A stretch of 64,000 bases of DNA from [Phialemoniopsis] sp. UDSM-2020 (lineage: Eukaryota; Ascomycota; Sordariomycetes; Thyridiales; Thyridiaceae), in contig JAEILZ010000006.1 of assembly GCA_018873225.1 (NCBI GenBank), positions 620,001 through 684,000 of the forward strand, in the 5' to 3' direction. The notes beneath the pieces were generated by a model. It worked only from the letters and a program-made list of their open reading frames with translations. It made no database searches and was not told where the DNA came from. The position numbers were made by a program, and so were the translations under genes. Position 1 is the stretch's first letter, and every line of letters starts with the position of its first letter. Below, in pieces: positions 23,062 to 33,751 of the stretch.

Positions 23062-23334
23062 GCTGACTGTGCTCTCAACGTGTCACTCGCCGTATTTCCT
23101 CGTAGGTGGGTATGCTTTCGAAATCTGATTGAAGGTGTGGCAGCACACATCCTCTGCACGCGACTTCTTGGATGTCTGCCTGGTGTCGTTTCATGGGATG
23201 AATGCCAAGGCCATGCTAACCCGCACGGGAAATCGATTCGAGATCCGATTGAGGGTGCTGAACAAAACCCCAGATTCCTTTTAAGAATAGAATGAAATCC
23301 TGAAAATATAAAGAAGGTTTGTTCAAAGCCATAA

Positions 23335-25960
23335 TCAGGTCTCGGTTCCCGTACCAGCCCAGTCATCGATGCTGCCGGCGCGCAGGAATTCCATCCAACC
23401 GGCATCGTCGCCCATGACCACATCGGCAGCCTCAAGCGGCGGCACGTTCGGCCACATCATGCTGAACACGTTGTTCACCTGCGTCTGCGGGCTTTCGCCT
23501 ACCGGTTGCGCAGCAGGCCAGCCATCAATTCCGTTCGCGTCGTCAGGAGCAGGAGCAGCGTCTTGGCCGAGTCCGGCCGTCTCCGCTATCGCTTGACCGT
23601 CATTGAGCTGCTGGCGCGGTAGGTCGAGAAATCTTCCGCAGAGATCGTACACTATCTGGTAAGACAGGGCCGCACTCGCATTCACCGGCGCTATGGCGTT
23701 GATGGTATGGAGCGTGGTGGTGAGCTGTGCTCGCCAGTCGGGTGCAGCGGCCGCGGCTGGGTCATTGCGTAGGCAGATACAGGGGATCAGGGCAGCTTGG
23801 AAAAGGAAGTATCTTGATAGACGGGCATGTCAGTTGGAGGATCCGTTGCGAGACCGAGAGAACAGTACTTACAGTGCATACCAGGCCGTTAAGCGATTGT
23901 GCTCGTGCCGGCCCCAGTAATCGGAAATTCCTTCAATCGTCGACTTTGCGTCGGCAAGGCATCGGTCGTACGCTTCCGTACTCGCCTGGTCGGAGTCTGC
24001 ACGACGCCTGAGCGCCCGACGTATGACGAAAGGGCGGTACATGATTATGCGTAGGTTGCGCAGGCGCCACGACATGACCGCGTGTGCGTGGGCGTACTTG
24101 TCGGGCACAGTGGTGGTCTCGGAGAAGTACGACGGTAGGCTGGCCTGCCAGGTCTGGATGCACTGCTCGTCCAGACGGAGGAGCTCTTCGGCCGAGGGCA
24201 ATGGCTTGGAGATGACTCTCTCGTAGCACCGATGCGTCGCGATGTGGAATCGCGCCTGGGTTGCAACGGCTGTGTATGGTGTTATCTGATTACTCTCGGG
24301 AGGATATGACGTCGAAGCAGCTGTCAAATCCTACGATAATGTTAGCATTTCAGGCCACCAATCGGTTTTCGAAAGACACGACGTACTCTGTCATTGACAT
24401 TGAGCGGGAATGACACCTCGACACCTCGATAAGGCCAGACATCCGGCCTACTAAACGTGATCGTCGCCCCAACATCAAACACGCACAGCGACCACCAAAC
24501 CCGTCGGCGAATCTCCATGTTGAGTGGCGAGATATTCCACCCCTGGAACTCCTTGTGCAGACCCAGGCCCATAGCCATCCGCACCGCCAGACCCAGATAA
24601 TTGTACCCAGAGTTGGGCTTGTCGCGCTTCTGCTGGTAGTTCGACCCGAGCGTGAGCGCCTGCACGAGCGTGATGTTGCCCATCTCGAGGAAGCCGAAGC
24701 CCAGCAGCGAGCGCGCCTGCGCAAACAGCGCCGTGTCGAGGACCTTGTCCTCGGCGGCGGACGAGGACGACGCCCAGACGCCGATGGCGGCGACGACGTA
24801 GGCGAGCACGGCCCAGCAGGTGCCACCGGGCCGCGGGATGACCTCGCTGTACTGCGCGCGGAAGGTCGGCTCGTGGATGATGGGGTAGCTGACGTGGTAG
24901 AGGCGGAAGTAGGCGTCGATCATGGACTCGGCGATGTGCCGGTTCGGATTCGGCTGCGAGGTCAGTGAGACGCCGGGAAAGGTGGCAGCGGCCGCCCCGG
25001 AGTTGTGCGACGATCGGGATGGTGCACGTCGGCGCGCCGCATTTGGCTCGAGGATGCGCAGTAGGGCTGCGCCGGATGCAACGCCGAGGTAGCCTGCCTC
25101 CTTCTCGTTGACGGTCAGGGAGGCCATGCCGTCGGCCACGGGGCTATCATCGCTGGCGACGTCGCCTGATCCGTCAGGGGACAGCCCGGTGGGGTGCACC
25201 GTCTCATGCTCGCACCACTCGAAATCGTCGTCATTTGGTGCACTCTCGAGAAGCCGCTGGTTCTCGGCTTCACCAGGACGCGAGACGGAGCGGCTGTAGT
25301 CCGCTGCCGGTTTGGCTGGCATGGACGCAGCTGGGGCTACTGTCGACTGAACGGGGTTCGGTTCAGGCACAGGGTCGACCGTCACATGTTCTCCGGTTAT
25401 CTGGACGGGATTCTGTGAGAAGTCGAGAGGCTGGTCCACTTGCTGCTGTGAAACAGGCGCAGGCTTTGAACCCCCGGATTCCCATGTGCGCAGATGCTGT
25501 GGGACTAACGTGCGCATCCGTCGCAACTGAGCCTCAGCCCGTTCGAGGCGGGTCTCAACCTCAGTAAGGTGCCTGGAAGATCAACAGTCAGCTAATGCCG
25601 GTAGTTGGTATCGGGGCACAGAGTCCGGACATACTTGCGCGTCAATGGCGTCCGGGCATGTTTCTCGTAGAGACAGTGCCGTCGATACTTGATACAGAGA
25701 TCACATGTCGGCAACGCCCGATTGCACCGGGCCTTTCGCCTGCGGCACTCCTTGCATGCCTGGTCAGATGATCCGATGAAAGGCATGTCGTCGAGATACG
25801 GATCGATGCCAGCCGTGGAGAGAGCGGCTATTCCGCGAGGGACATCAACTTGCACGGCGGGATCCGAATCCATGTCGACTGATGTGATGGGCGCTGGTGT
25901 GTGTGTGGAAAGGCCGATGAGGTCGACTGTCGACCTTGGTGTGAGGTCGATCGCCACCAC
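23335..25960 (-). CDS. Zn2Cys6 transcription factor, likely regulator of polyol cluster
   Basis: Four exons, 25960-25635, 25572-24387, 24330-23873 and 23812-23335, give 815 residues. The zinc cluster has all six Cys at 69, 72, 79, 86, 89 and 96 (ACKECRRRKARC then CDLCIKYRRHC), followed by a basic linker and a coiled coil (HLTEVETRLERAEAQLRRM). A long disordered Pro/Gln-rich stretch leads to the fungal-specific regulatory domain (YFRLYHVSYPIIHEPTFRAQ, RRVWWSLCVFDVGATITFSRP). The domain order is that of Gal4-type regulators. It is the first gene of a group holding a sugar transporter, two SDRs, a kinase and a polyol dehydrogenase, so it probably controls them. This pathway role is inference. 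Confidence 0.85.
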
Positions 25961-26002
25961 TAGTGCGCATCGTGATATGTGGAGTTGCGGAGGAGGCTAT
26001 CT

Positions 26003-26027
26003 CCCCCTAGCCAATCACTTAAGGGGG
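26003..26027. promoter_or_regulatory. Imperfect inverted repeat with CCAAT in regulator promoter
   Basis: CCCCCT at 26003-26008 and AGGGGG at 26022-26027 form six-base perfect arms around a 13-base spacer that includes CCAAT (26011-26015). It sits 43 bases upstream of the regulator's ATG. CCCCT is also the stress-response (STRE) core, so it may be a binding site; a regulatory role is inferred. Confidence 0.35.
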
Positions 26028-26263
26028 TGCTTGTCTAGTTCAGGGCACTTCGGAGCTTGCGTCGGCATTTACATTCTTTCTCGGATTCCCGAAGCTAAGG
26101 CGAACTTGGCCCATCTCTCAGCACTGCGACACGCAAGAAGGGCCCTTCAGATGAAATCCGAGGTTGCACGTTGACAGGCAAAGTGGGTATCAAGAGTTGT
26201 TGAATTCGGTTGCTAGCTATTCAAGAGTTTACCTCCAGACACTATGATATCCAAAGGGCCTAT

Positions 26264-27880
26264 TTAAACGTCCTCATGGTGGCTGGTCGAATTGACCGCC
26301 GTATCGTGAGCAATTTTCTGCTCTTTGCCCCGGACCATGCTCTCATCCATGGCATCTTCTCCGTCGAAGATTTTGGCGATTTCCTCCAGACTGTAGCCCT
26401 TGGTCTCCGGGAACAGGAACCAAGTAATGACAAGAAAGATGAGAAGAAGGACGCAGAACACAATGTAAAACTTCCAGCCAATGTTTTCCATGCCGATGGG
26501 GTTGGTGAATGCAGCGATGATGAGCGACCCGTAGATGGCAAACAGCTCGACCGCGATACCCTTGGAACGCAGGGAGTACGGGAAGATCTCCGTCGGGTAC
26601 CCAAAGAGGAGCGGTGTCCAAGCGATATCGTAGTGGAAGAAGAAGATGAAGAGGCAGACAACCACCACGATTCCAGCCGATTTGTTGCCCTCAATTGTGT
26701 TGACAGCCGAGCAGGCAGTCCAGACGATGTACGAGACCAGCATTCCCAGTCCAGACCACAAGAACAAGGTTCTGCGACCGAGCCGATCCACTAGGAAGGC
26801 TGCGCTGAGAGCTGCGGCGAAGTTGAAGATCTGCAGTAGGCCGTTGATCAAAGTCTGGTCGAAGGTGTCGGTAATGCCAATGCTGTCCAAGACAAGGGTA
26901 AGGTAGTACGACACGATCCCGATACCGTTCCATTGTGCAAAGGCACCGGTGCACACTGCGATGAGAGTCCGCTTGCGGTTGCCTGGAGTGCTGATCAAGG
27001 CCGACCAGCCAGTGGTTTCGGCAAGCTTCTCGTTCTGGATGGTCTGCACGATTTCGGCAAGCTCACGGCTGATGAGTGGACTGTTCTCAGTAGAGGGGTC
27101 GTGGTATCGAGTCAGGATGGTAGATGCATCGCGCAGACGGTCCTGGGCCACAAGCCATCGAGGCGACTCAGGCAGCCAGTAGAAGAAGATGAGCTGTACC
27201 AGAGGAAAGCCAGCCTGCAGGGCCGAAGGGATCCTCCAGGAGATGGTACTGTTGTGGGCCTGAGTTCCAAAGGTGGTCCACGACGCCAGGATGGCTCCCA
27301 GATAGTATAGTGTCCAGAAGGCCGACGTGTACTTGCCGCGGTGTGTCGGATATGCCAGCTCGGCGATCAGCATCGGACTCGGCTGAACGACAAACATGCC
27401 TCCGAAGCCGACAATGGCTCGGGACACGACGAACATGGCGTAGTTGACAGACGCGGCTTGGATGGCGGAGGCGATGCAGATGAGAATGATGCCGGTGAGC
27501 AGGATCGGCTTACGGCCGAACTTGTCGGAGAGAGTGCCGACGAAGGGCAGAGCCAGGACGGAGCCGATGGACTGCGCGGCATTGACAAGGCCGAGTATTG
27601 CACCGGCAGGGTTACCAAAGTAGTCTCGCCATTGGTGTAGGGACTGAAGGCCGTTCATAAGAGAGCCTGGGTACGGGCGTTAGGATCAGTAGATCTTGAT
27701 GCAAAGACCAAGGTACGTACCGTCATATCCGGACACAGAGCTAGATAGCAAGGGGATCAGAAGCAGAAGGTTCAGACGCAAGAGATGAGGCTGCTGGAAC
27801 CAGTACTTCTCCGTCTGAGGAAGGACCTCGGCGAGAGTCTCGCCCACGATCTTGGCGTCCCTCTCCTTTTGTGACACCAT
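26264..27880 (-). CDS. MFS sugar transporter
   Basis: Two exons, 27880-27721 and 27666-26264, give 520 residues. There are 12 predicted hydrophobic helices and the sugar-porter signatures: GRKPILLTGIILICIAS region with DKFGRK, WRIPSALQAGFPLVQLIFFYWLPESPRWL in the loop after helix 6, and DRLGRRTLFLW in the second half, with PETKGYSLEEI at the C-terminus. These place it in the fungal sugar:H+ symporter family (the hexose/lactose permease-like branch). It should sit in the plasma membrane. Its position next to the regulator and polyol enzymes suggests it imports the cluster's substrate. A TATA-like TATATAAA lies about 140 bases upstream on the minus strand. Confidence 0.85.
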
Positions 27881-28792
27881 GGCGACGATGATGATGAGGG
27901 CGGAGGCTGAAAGGCTGGAAAGCTAAAGAATGGGTGCTGGCGCGTGTCGATGAAAAGTGGCCGGTGGAACACGAGTCAGAGAAAGAACGGCGACGATCCA
28001 GCGTCTGCGCGTGTTTATATATCGGACACCCGGGGATAACTGTCAGGGGTTGAAGTGTGGGAACACGAGACGAGCATTCATCCCCAGACTCGATTCCCCA
28101 AAAAGTTGGCATGATGATGGGGCGTGACTGTGGGGAGCATCGTTTGGTCTGGGGGCAGGCTTTTGGTGGGTTTCTTCATCATCACCACGCTAGTTGACGC
28201 TGAGTGGAGGCCGGACGAGCAAAAAGACTCAGGGCGACTGTCGACCGGCGTTATGATTCGTGGAGCCATAGAAGCTAGTGGACTCAGCTTTGCCTAGGCG
28301 ACTTGGTGGAATTGCATCTCAATCACGAGAGTGTCGTATGCTCAGTGAAGAAGCTCAATATCGGCTGTTTCCGGAACGAAGAAAACAGGCCATCGAGAAT
28401 GAATGTGTTATGTCATTCTCTTACTATGTTCTCTATTACTATCAATCTCAATCAAGTGAAATCTATGCTCCGATTGAGTAGGTCACATCATTACCTTTCT
28501 ATGCTCCAACTTGAAGATATACGGGAGGTCAACGTCGTCCGTGATTGATATGCTAGGGCGAACATCAACAGTATCAAAATCAACAAATGATCACTGAAGA
28601 CAAGAAATGATGTTACGTATAGTTATAAGACTTGTGGAATTAGGAATAATTGAGTTTCTTATTTCAATTCGAATCAAAATCAATAAATTTATCAAACTAT
28701 ATTTGTCAGTGACACTAGAACGCACAAATCGTATGTAACGCAATACACTGTAACAATGCTTTCACTTCAACTGTTTCTTTTAACTTTTAGGT
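27881..28792. other. Intergenic; right half AT-rich
   Basis: About 910 bases without a supported gene. The first 400 bases are the transporter promoter (TATA-like motif near 28015-28022). From about 28400 to 28790 the sequence is strongly AT-rich and TpA-rich compared with its neighbours. No coding potential or clear repeat was seen. Confidence 0.45.
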
Positions 28793-29668
28793 TTACCTGG
28801 CCGTGTAGCCACCATCGACGATAAAGTCAGCACCCGTGGTGTACGAACTGGCATCACTAGATAGATACAGATAGACACCCTTCAGCTCCCTCGGGTCAGC
28901 ATCCCGCATCATGGGAGTCAGACTGAACCACTCCTCCTTCATCTCAAAAGCACAGTCACCAGAGATGGCCGTGTCGATGTACCCAGGGCTCACAGAGTTA
29001 ATGCGGCCTCCCCACTTCGCCCACTCGACCGCCAGGCTCTTGGCCAGGTGAATGCAGCCGGCCTTGCACGCGTTGTAGCAGCTCTGCTCCTGCGGCACGT
29101 TGGCGGCGTGCCCGCTCATGCTCGCCGTGATGATGGCGACGCCGCGTTTCTGCTCGCGGAAGACGAGACCAGCCGCGCGCACGCAGTGGTACGCGCCGTC
29201 AAAGTCGACGGCGCGGACGTTGTTCCAGGCCTCGACGGGGTCGTCGAGGCCGCCCGCCTTGGTCGGGATGCCGGCGTTGGCAATCATGACGTCCAGGCGA
29301 CCAAAGTCCTTGACGACCTGGGCGACGGCGGCCTCGACCTCGGCGTAGCTGCGGACGTCGACCTTGTAGGTCTGGACCTTGACGCCAAAGTCTGCGGCGA
29401 TCTTGCTTGACAGCTTGGCCGCGTTGGGGGATGTGTGGTACCACAGAGCCAGCTAGAGGTATTGTTAGTCGTGGTGTCATGTCTATGGTCATGGTGTACG
29501 ACTTACGTTGGCGCCGGCCTCGGCAAGACCCCTGGAGACCTCATAACCGATGCCTCCGCATCCACCCGTAACAATGACAGTGCGTCCGTCTAACCTCAAG
29601 GAGTCGAACACGCTGTCCTTGACAGGCGGGTTAGGCTTGCGAATGGATTGTCTCTGGTTGACAGTCAT
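28793..29668 (-). CDS. Short-chain dehydrogenase/reductase, polyol/ketose type (SDR1)
   Basis: Two exons, 29668-29507 and 29452-28793, give 273 residues. It has the NAD(P)-binding TGGCGGIG motif (residues near 34-41), NAG at the end of the core strand, and the catalytic YNACK. The C-terminus, SSDASSYTTGADFIVDGGY, is typical of the fungal sorbose-reductase/arabinitol-dehydrogenase-like branch. These are cytosolic NAD(P)H-dependent enzymes interconverting ketoses and polyols. It is related to the second SDR at 32700, most strongly around the active site and the C-terminus. It lies between a sugar transporter and a kinase. Confidence 0.8.
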
Positions 29669-30078
29669 ATTTGATTCTTGATGCTCTTGCTGTCTGGTCG
29701 AAAGTGATGATCAAAGACGGGATGCTTTGAGGAGAGCTGGGATTCAGATATTGATATGTGAATCAAGATATCACAATATGAATCGAAACGCCTATATCCC
29801 ATGATAACTACATATTATACACAGGGTGGCACTTTCTATTGGTTTCACTTGCACCCTGGCCCTGTATTCCGGGTCCCTGCCTTCGTTGCTAGCATCCCGG
29901 GCATCTGTCGCCCTCGTTGTAACTTCTTAGGAACAGATCCCCTTCGCGCAGAGACTAGGTCTAACTTTACTGAGATATGGAGCTAGTCTTTACATGCCTC
30001 GATCGACAGGAACAACCGAAGCTCGCCAACACTAGTCCATGTTTGTTCCGAGGCCGTGGAACTTAGGTAGCATGATCA
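29669..30078. other. Intergenic between SDR and kinase genes
   Basis: 410 bases upstream of the minus-strand SDR start. It holds the SDR promoter. No additional gene is seen. Confidence 0.4.
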
Positions 30079-30771
30079 TCAGGCACCATCCTCTTCCACG
30101 CTCTCTATCAGCACATCATATCGTCCCTGACTATGCTCCATCACATATGCACCATTGACCATGTCGTTCTGCTCTGCCCGCTTCAGTGCTTTCTCCATCG
30201 TATCCTCGATGCCGGACTCCAGATGCCGCACCGCAACCCGATCCCTGGCCAGTGTAGGCTCCACTCTCACCAACCACCGATCGTCCACAAGTCCCGCGAT
30301 CGCATCCCAGGGCGCCTCGTCGCTGAGTAGATAGTTCCCCTCCAAGATGCACACTTGGACCTCGGGCCCCACCGTCAGCCCATCTGTAACGGGATCCTTG
30401 ACCGCGTGATCGAAAGTCGGGGCCGTGACGGCATGGAGCCCCGCTCCGCCCCGGAGACTGCGCACTAGCTCCGCCGCGGCGGCGCCATCGAAAGTCCAGG
30501 GTGCCCCTCTCCGCGCCAGGGCCTCGGCAGCGTTGGGCAGGGCGCGCAGTGCTGCGAGCGAGAGGTGAAAGCCGTCCGCGGATATGGCGACGATGCTCGG
30601 GCTGGCTGGTCCGAGTGCGGCGACCTGTTCGACGACGTGCTTGGCGATGGTCGTCTTGCCGGACCCTGGGGCCCCGGCTAGTGCGATGAGGAGACGTTTG
30701 TGGCCCTGGGATGGTGCTTCGGCCCACTTGCTCTGCACGCGCTGAGCTAAGTCTCGATAAGTGCCGTCCAT
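30079..30771 (-). CDS. P-loop kinase, uridine-kinase/FrcK-like family
   Basis: Single exon, 230 residues, ATG at 30771. The P-loop GAPGSGKT is at residues 33-40, followed by ISADGFHLSLAALRALP, RRGAPWTFDGAA and ILEGNYLL, the signature set of the uridine-kinase/phosphoribulokinase-like family that includes bacterial FrcK-type kinases and yeast Yfh7. Members phosphorylate sugars, nucleosides or pantothenate; the substrate here is not known. The neighbours (two SDRs, a xylitol/sorbitol-type dehydrogenase and a sugar transporter) make a ketose or related sugar the best guess. Divergent from the polyol dehydrogenase, sharing 308 bases. It lacks the FGGY fold of normal xylulokinase. Confidence 0.8.
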   Translation of the reverse strand: MDGTYRDLAQRVQSKWAEAPSQGHKRLLIALAGAPGSGKTTIAKHVVEQVAALGPASPSIVAISADGFHLSLAALRALPNAAEALARRGAPWTFDGAAAAELVRSLRGGAGLHAVTAPTFDHAVKDPVTDGLTVGPEVQVCILEGNYLLSDEAPWDAIAGLVDDRWLVRVEPTLARDRVAVRHLESGIEDTMEKALKRAEQNDMVNGAYVMEHSQGRYDVLIESVEEDGA

Positions 30772-31079
30772 GTTGATTGCTGTGCTTTGCGGGCTTTCTG
30801 CTGCTCCTTTCCGTCTGCATCGCTGCTGCCACCTGCCGCATATATCTGCGGATCAACCTGGTCCAGTGATTCCCGAGAGTCGACTGTTGGAGAGGTGGGG
30901 AAGCCGATCGGGCTTTTGTCCCCCTTAGATCTGCAGCATGCGGCGCTTGTGACCATCTCCCCACCATGAGCGGCTTCATTGATACATGGGGTACAATATC
31001 AAGGAACGCGCTCATTCAGTCACCACCAGTCTTGTAGCCATAGAACTCTAAGACATCAAGGTGCCTAGCTATATTCAAG
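30772..31079. promoter_or_regulatory. Shared bidirectional promoter, kinase / polyol dehydrogenase
   Basis: The 308 bases between two divergent start codons. It contains CCCCCTTAG (in TGTCCCCCTTAGATCTG, about 30917), similar to the CCCCCT/AGGGGG arms found in the regulator promoter. Shared control is inferred. Confidence 0.45.
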
Positions 31080-32236
31080 ATGACCGAAGTAGTAAGTCGC
31101 ACCACCCCTGCCACACCTATCGGAGGAGCCATGCTCTAACACCCACCCAGAACCGCGCCTTCGTCCTCCAGTCCATCAAGAACGTCTCGTTCGAGGACCG
31201 CAAGGTCCCCGCCCTGCGCGACGAGCACGACGTCCGCATCCACGTCGAGCAGACGGGCATCTGCGGCAGCGACGTGCACTACTGGCAGCGCGGTCGCATC
31301 GGCGACTTCATCCTCGAGAGCCCCATCGTCCTCGGCCACGAGAGCGCGGGCACTGTCGTCGAGGTCGGCGCCAAGGTCAGGAATGTAAAAGTCGGCGACC
31401 GCGTCGCCATCGAGCCGGGCGTGCCGTGCCGGCGCTGCGACTTCTGCCGCTCGGGCGCGTATAACCTCTGCGCTGACACCGTGTTTGCCGCGACGCCGCC
31501 GCACGATGGCACGCTGCAGAAGTACTACACTGTTGCGTCAGACTATGTGTACCCTATCCCGGAGCACATGTCGTCTGAGGACGGCGCGCTGGTAGAGCCC
31601 GTCGCGGTAGCCGTGCAGATTGGCAAGGTGGCTGACCTCCGCGCCGGGCAGACGGTGCTGGTCTTTGGCTGCGGCCCCATCGGTGTCCTGTGCCAGGCTG
31701 TTGCCAAGGCCGCTGGAGCTAGCAAGGTCATCGGCGTAGATATCTCGGAATCGCGGGCACAGTTTGCGCGCAAGTTCGCAGCTGATCACGTCTTTGTCAA
31801 CAAGACGAGAGCACCTGAGGGGACGGACCCCGTGGACGCGGCTCGTGCTGTGGGCGAGAAGATCGTTGCTGAGTATGGACTCGGCGAGGGCGCTGATGTA
31901 GTTTTGGAGTGCACGGGTGCAGAGCCGTGCATCCAGGCTGGTATCTTTGCCGCCAAGAAGGGCGGCACCTACGTGCAGGCGGGCATGGGACGTGAAAATG
32001 TGGTGTTCCCCATCACGACGGCGTGCATCAGGGCGCTAAACATCAAGGGTTCTATCCGTTACTCTACGGGTTGCTATCCCCAAGCAGTTCAGTTGATTGC
32101 CAGCGGGAAGATCCAGCCGAGCAAGCTCATTACACACCGGTTCAAGTTCGACCAAGCAGAGGAGGCCTTTGAGTTGGTGAGGCAGGCGCAGGAGAACACG
32201 CTCAAGGTTGTCATTGAAGGCGTTCAGAAGCAATAG
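31080..32236 (+). CDS. Xylitol/sorbitol-dehydrogenase-family zinc enzyme
   Basis: The first exon is only 12 bases (ATG at 31080, MTEV), then a 59-base intron 31092-31150, and exon 2 31151-32236, giving 365 residues. Catalytic zinc ligands are visible: Cys42 in TGICGSDVHYW, His67 and Glu68 in GHESAG. The structural zinc Cys are 97, 100, 103 and 111. The Rossmann motif is GCGPIGVL. This is the medium-chain polyol dehydrogenase family of fungal xylitol, sorbitol and L-arabinitol dehydrogenases, which oxidise a pentitol or hexitol to a ketose with NAD+ in the cytosol. I cannot separate these substrates from the sequence. The frame extends back to 31061 but starts with GTG, so the ATG at 31080 is preferred. 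Confidence 0.85.
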
Positions 32237-32699
32237 TTATCAATAGAGAGAAAAAAACAAGCACGATCATGATATGTTCATTTGTTCACTTGCCGTCTTC
32301 TGTCACTAAAATAAGTGCGTTGCAAGACCTAGCCGTCTCTGATTCTCCTAACATAGCCGTTGCTCTAGACATTGCTAGATATCCCGCTTGAAAGCAAAAA
32401 TTGGTCGCATGTATCTTTCTTGTGCTGTAGGGTACGATTCGGTGCAAGTGATTGGCCTCGGCCTCATTTGTGGGGTTGCATCGAGCGGGTGACAGTCAAC
32501 CCTTCGCTTTACCAAGCTTCGGAGCCAAAGCCCGTGGTGGGGATCGACACCCGAAGCGTATGCCCATGGTAAATCAAGCTTCAGGCATGGTAGGGATGCT
32601 TTGTGCATGTTGAAATAGCTCTACTTTGGTCGAAAAGGCAAGCTCTTCACTCCAAAGGCACACCCTCGCTCTGTTGGCCTCCTTGCACCTTACTCGAAA
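32237..32699. other. Intergenic, no gene seen
   Basis: 463 bases between two same-strand genes, with the promoter of the second SDR. Nothing else supported. Confidence 0.4.
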
Positions 32700-33621
32700 A
32701 TGGTTCTCGCTTCACACCCCAACCCCAGCGCCCCGGTGCTGTCGCACTTCTCCCTAGAAGGCAAGACGGCGCTGGTCACCGGCGGATCCCGTGGTATCGG
32801 TCTGCAAGTCGTGACGGGACTGCTCGAGGCCGGTGCCTCCGTGGCATTCACGTACTCGACGACATCCGCCGATGAAGTCTCGGCCCTCGTAAAGTCGCTC
32901 TCGTCGGCAGACTCAGGACGCACCGTCAAGGCCTACCAGTGCAATGTTTCGGACCGTGCATCCGTAGTGGCCGTCACGGAGCAGGCCGCCAAGGATCTCG
33001 GCGGGCTAGACATCGTCGTCGCCAACGCCGGCATCGCCGATCACATCCCTGCGGCAGACTATCCCGAGGACAAGTGGCGCCAGCTCTTTGATGTCAATTT
33101 TCACGGCGCATTCTGGACGGCGCAGGCCGCTGCCAACATCATGAAGGCGACCAAGAAGACGAGGGGTAGCATCATCTTCACGGCCAGTGTCAGCGGAATT
33201 CTGGTCAACGTGCCGCAGACCCAGGCTGCGTACAACGCGAGCAAGGCGGCCGTCATCCATCTGGCCAAAAGCTTGGCTGTGGAGTGGACGGACTTTGCGC
33301 GGGTCAACTGTGTATCGCCGGTAAGTGATCAGTGAGCTGCAGTATAATAACCCTGACGCTAACTGAGTGGCAGGGCTTCATCGCAACGGACATGCTTGAC
33401 GTGCATCCTAAGGAGTGGAGGGATAAGTGGTTCACCATGATCCCTGGGGCAAGGCTTTGTGAGACTGCTGAGTTGAAGGGGTCTTATGTATACCTTGCCA
33501 GTGATGCAAGCAGTTATATGACTGGTAAGTCTCTTTTGACCCGGGGAAACCCTAAAAGGCGATCCTGACTCTGTATCCAGGTGCGAACCTGGTTTTTGAC
33601 GGAGGTTATACCTTGCCTTAG
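32700..33621 (+). CDS. Short-chain dehydrogenase/reductase, polyol/ketose type (SDR2)
   Basis: Three exons, 32700-33320, 33374-33524 and 33581-33621, give 270 residues. It has TGGSRGIG for NAD(P), NAG, the catalytic YNASK and a C-terminus ASDASSYMTGANLVFDGGYT that resembles SDR1. The last exon is only 41 bases, encoding the final GANLVFDGGYTLP. It belongs to the fungal sorbose-reductase/xylulose-reductase-like SDR branch. Two related SDRs plus one medium-chain polyol dehydrogenase suggest two different oxidation or reduction steps on one sugar backbone. It converges on the HeLo-NACHT gene, with only 130 bases between. Confidence 0.8.
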
Positions 33622-33751
33622 ATCATAGCATTGCATGGACTGTGTTGGGTGTGCTATTTCGGAATCTTGTCTCTGCTGTAGAGGCTACTGCCGTTTTGCA
33701 TTTGATCATTTGACTACAAATTCAGGTAGGGATATACGGATCCCATACAGA

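Noticed and set aside
30131..31015. 294-residue frame overlapping the kinase gene
   Set aside because: It shares the strand in another frame with the kinase gene and has a random Arg/Gln/Ser-rich composition, while the kinase frame shows the P-loop and family motifs.
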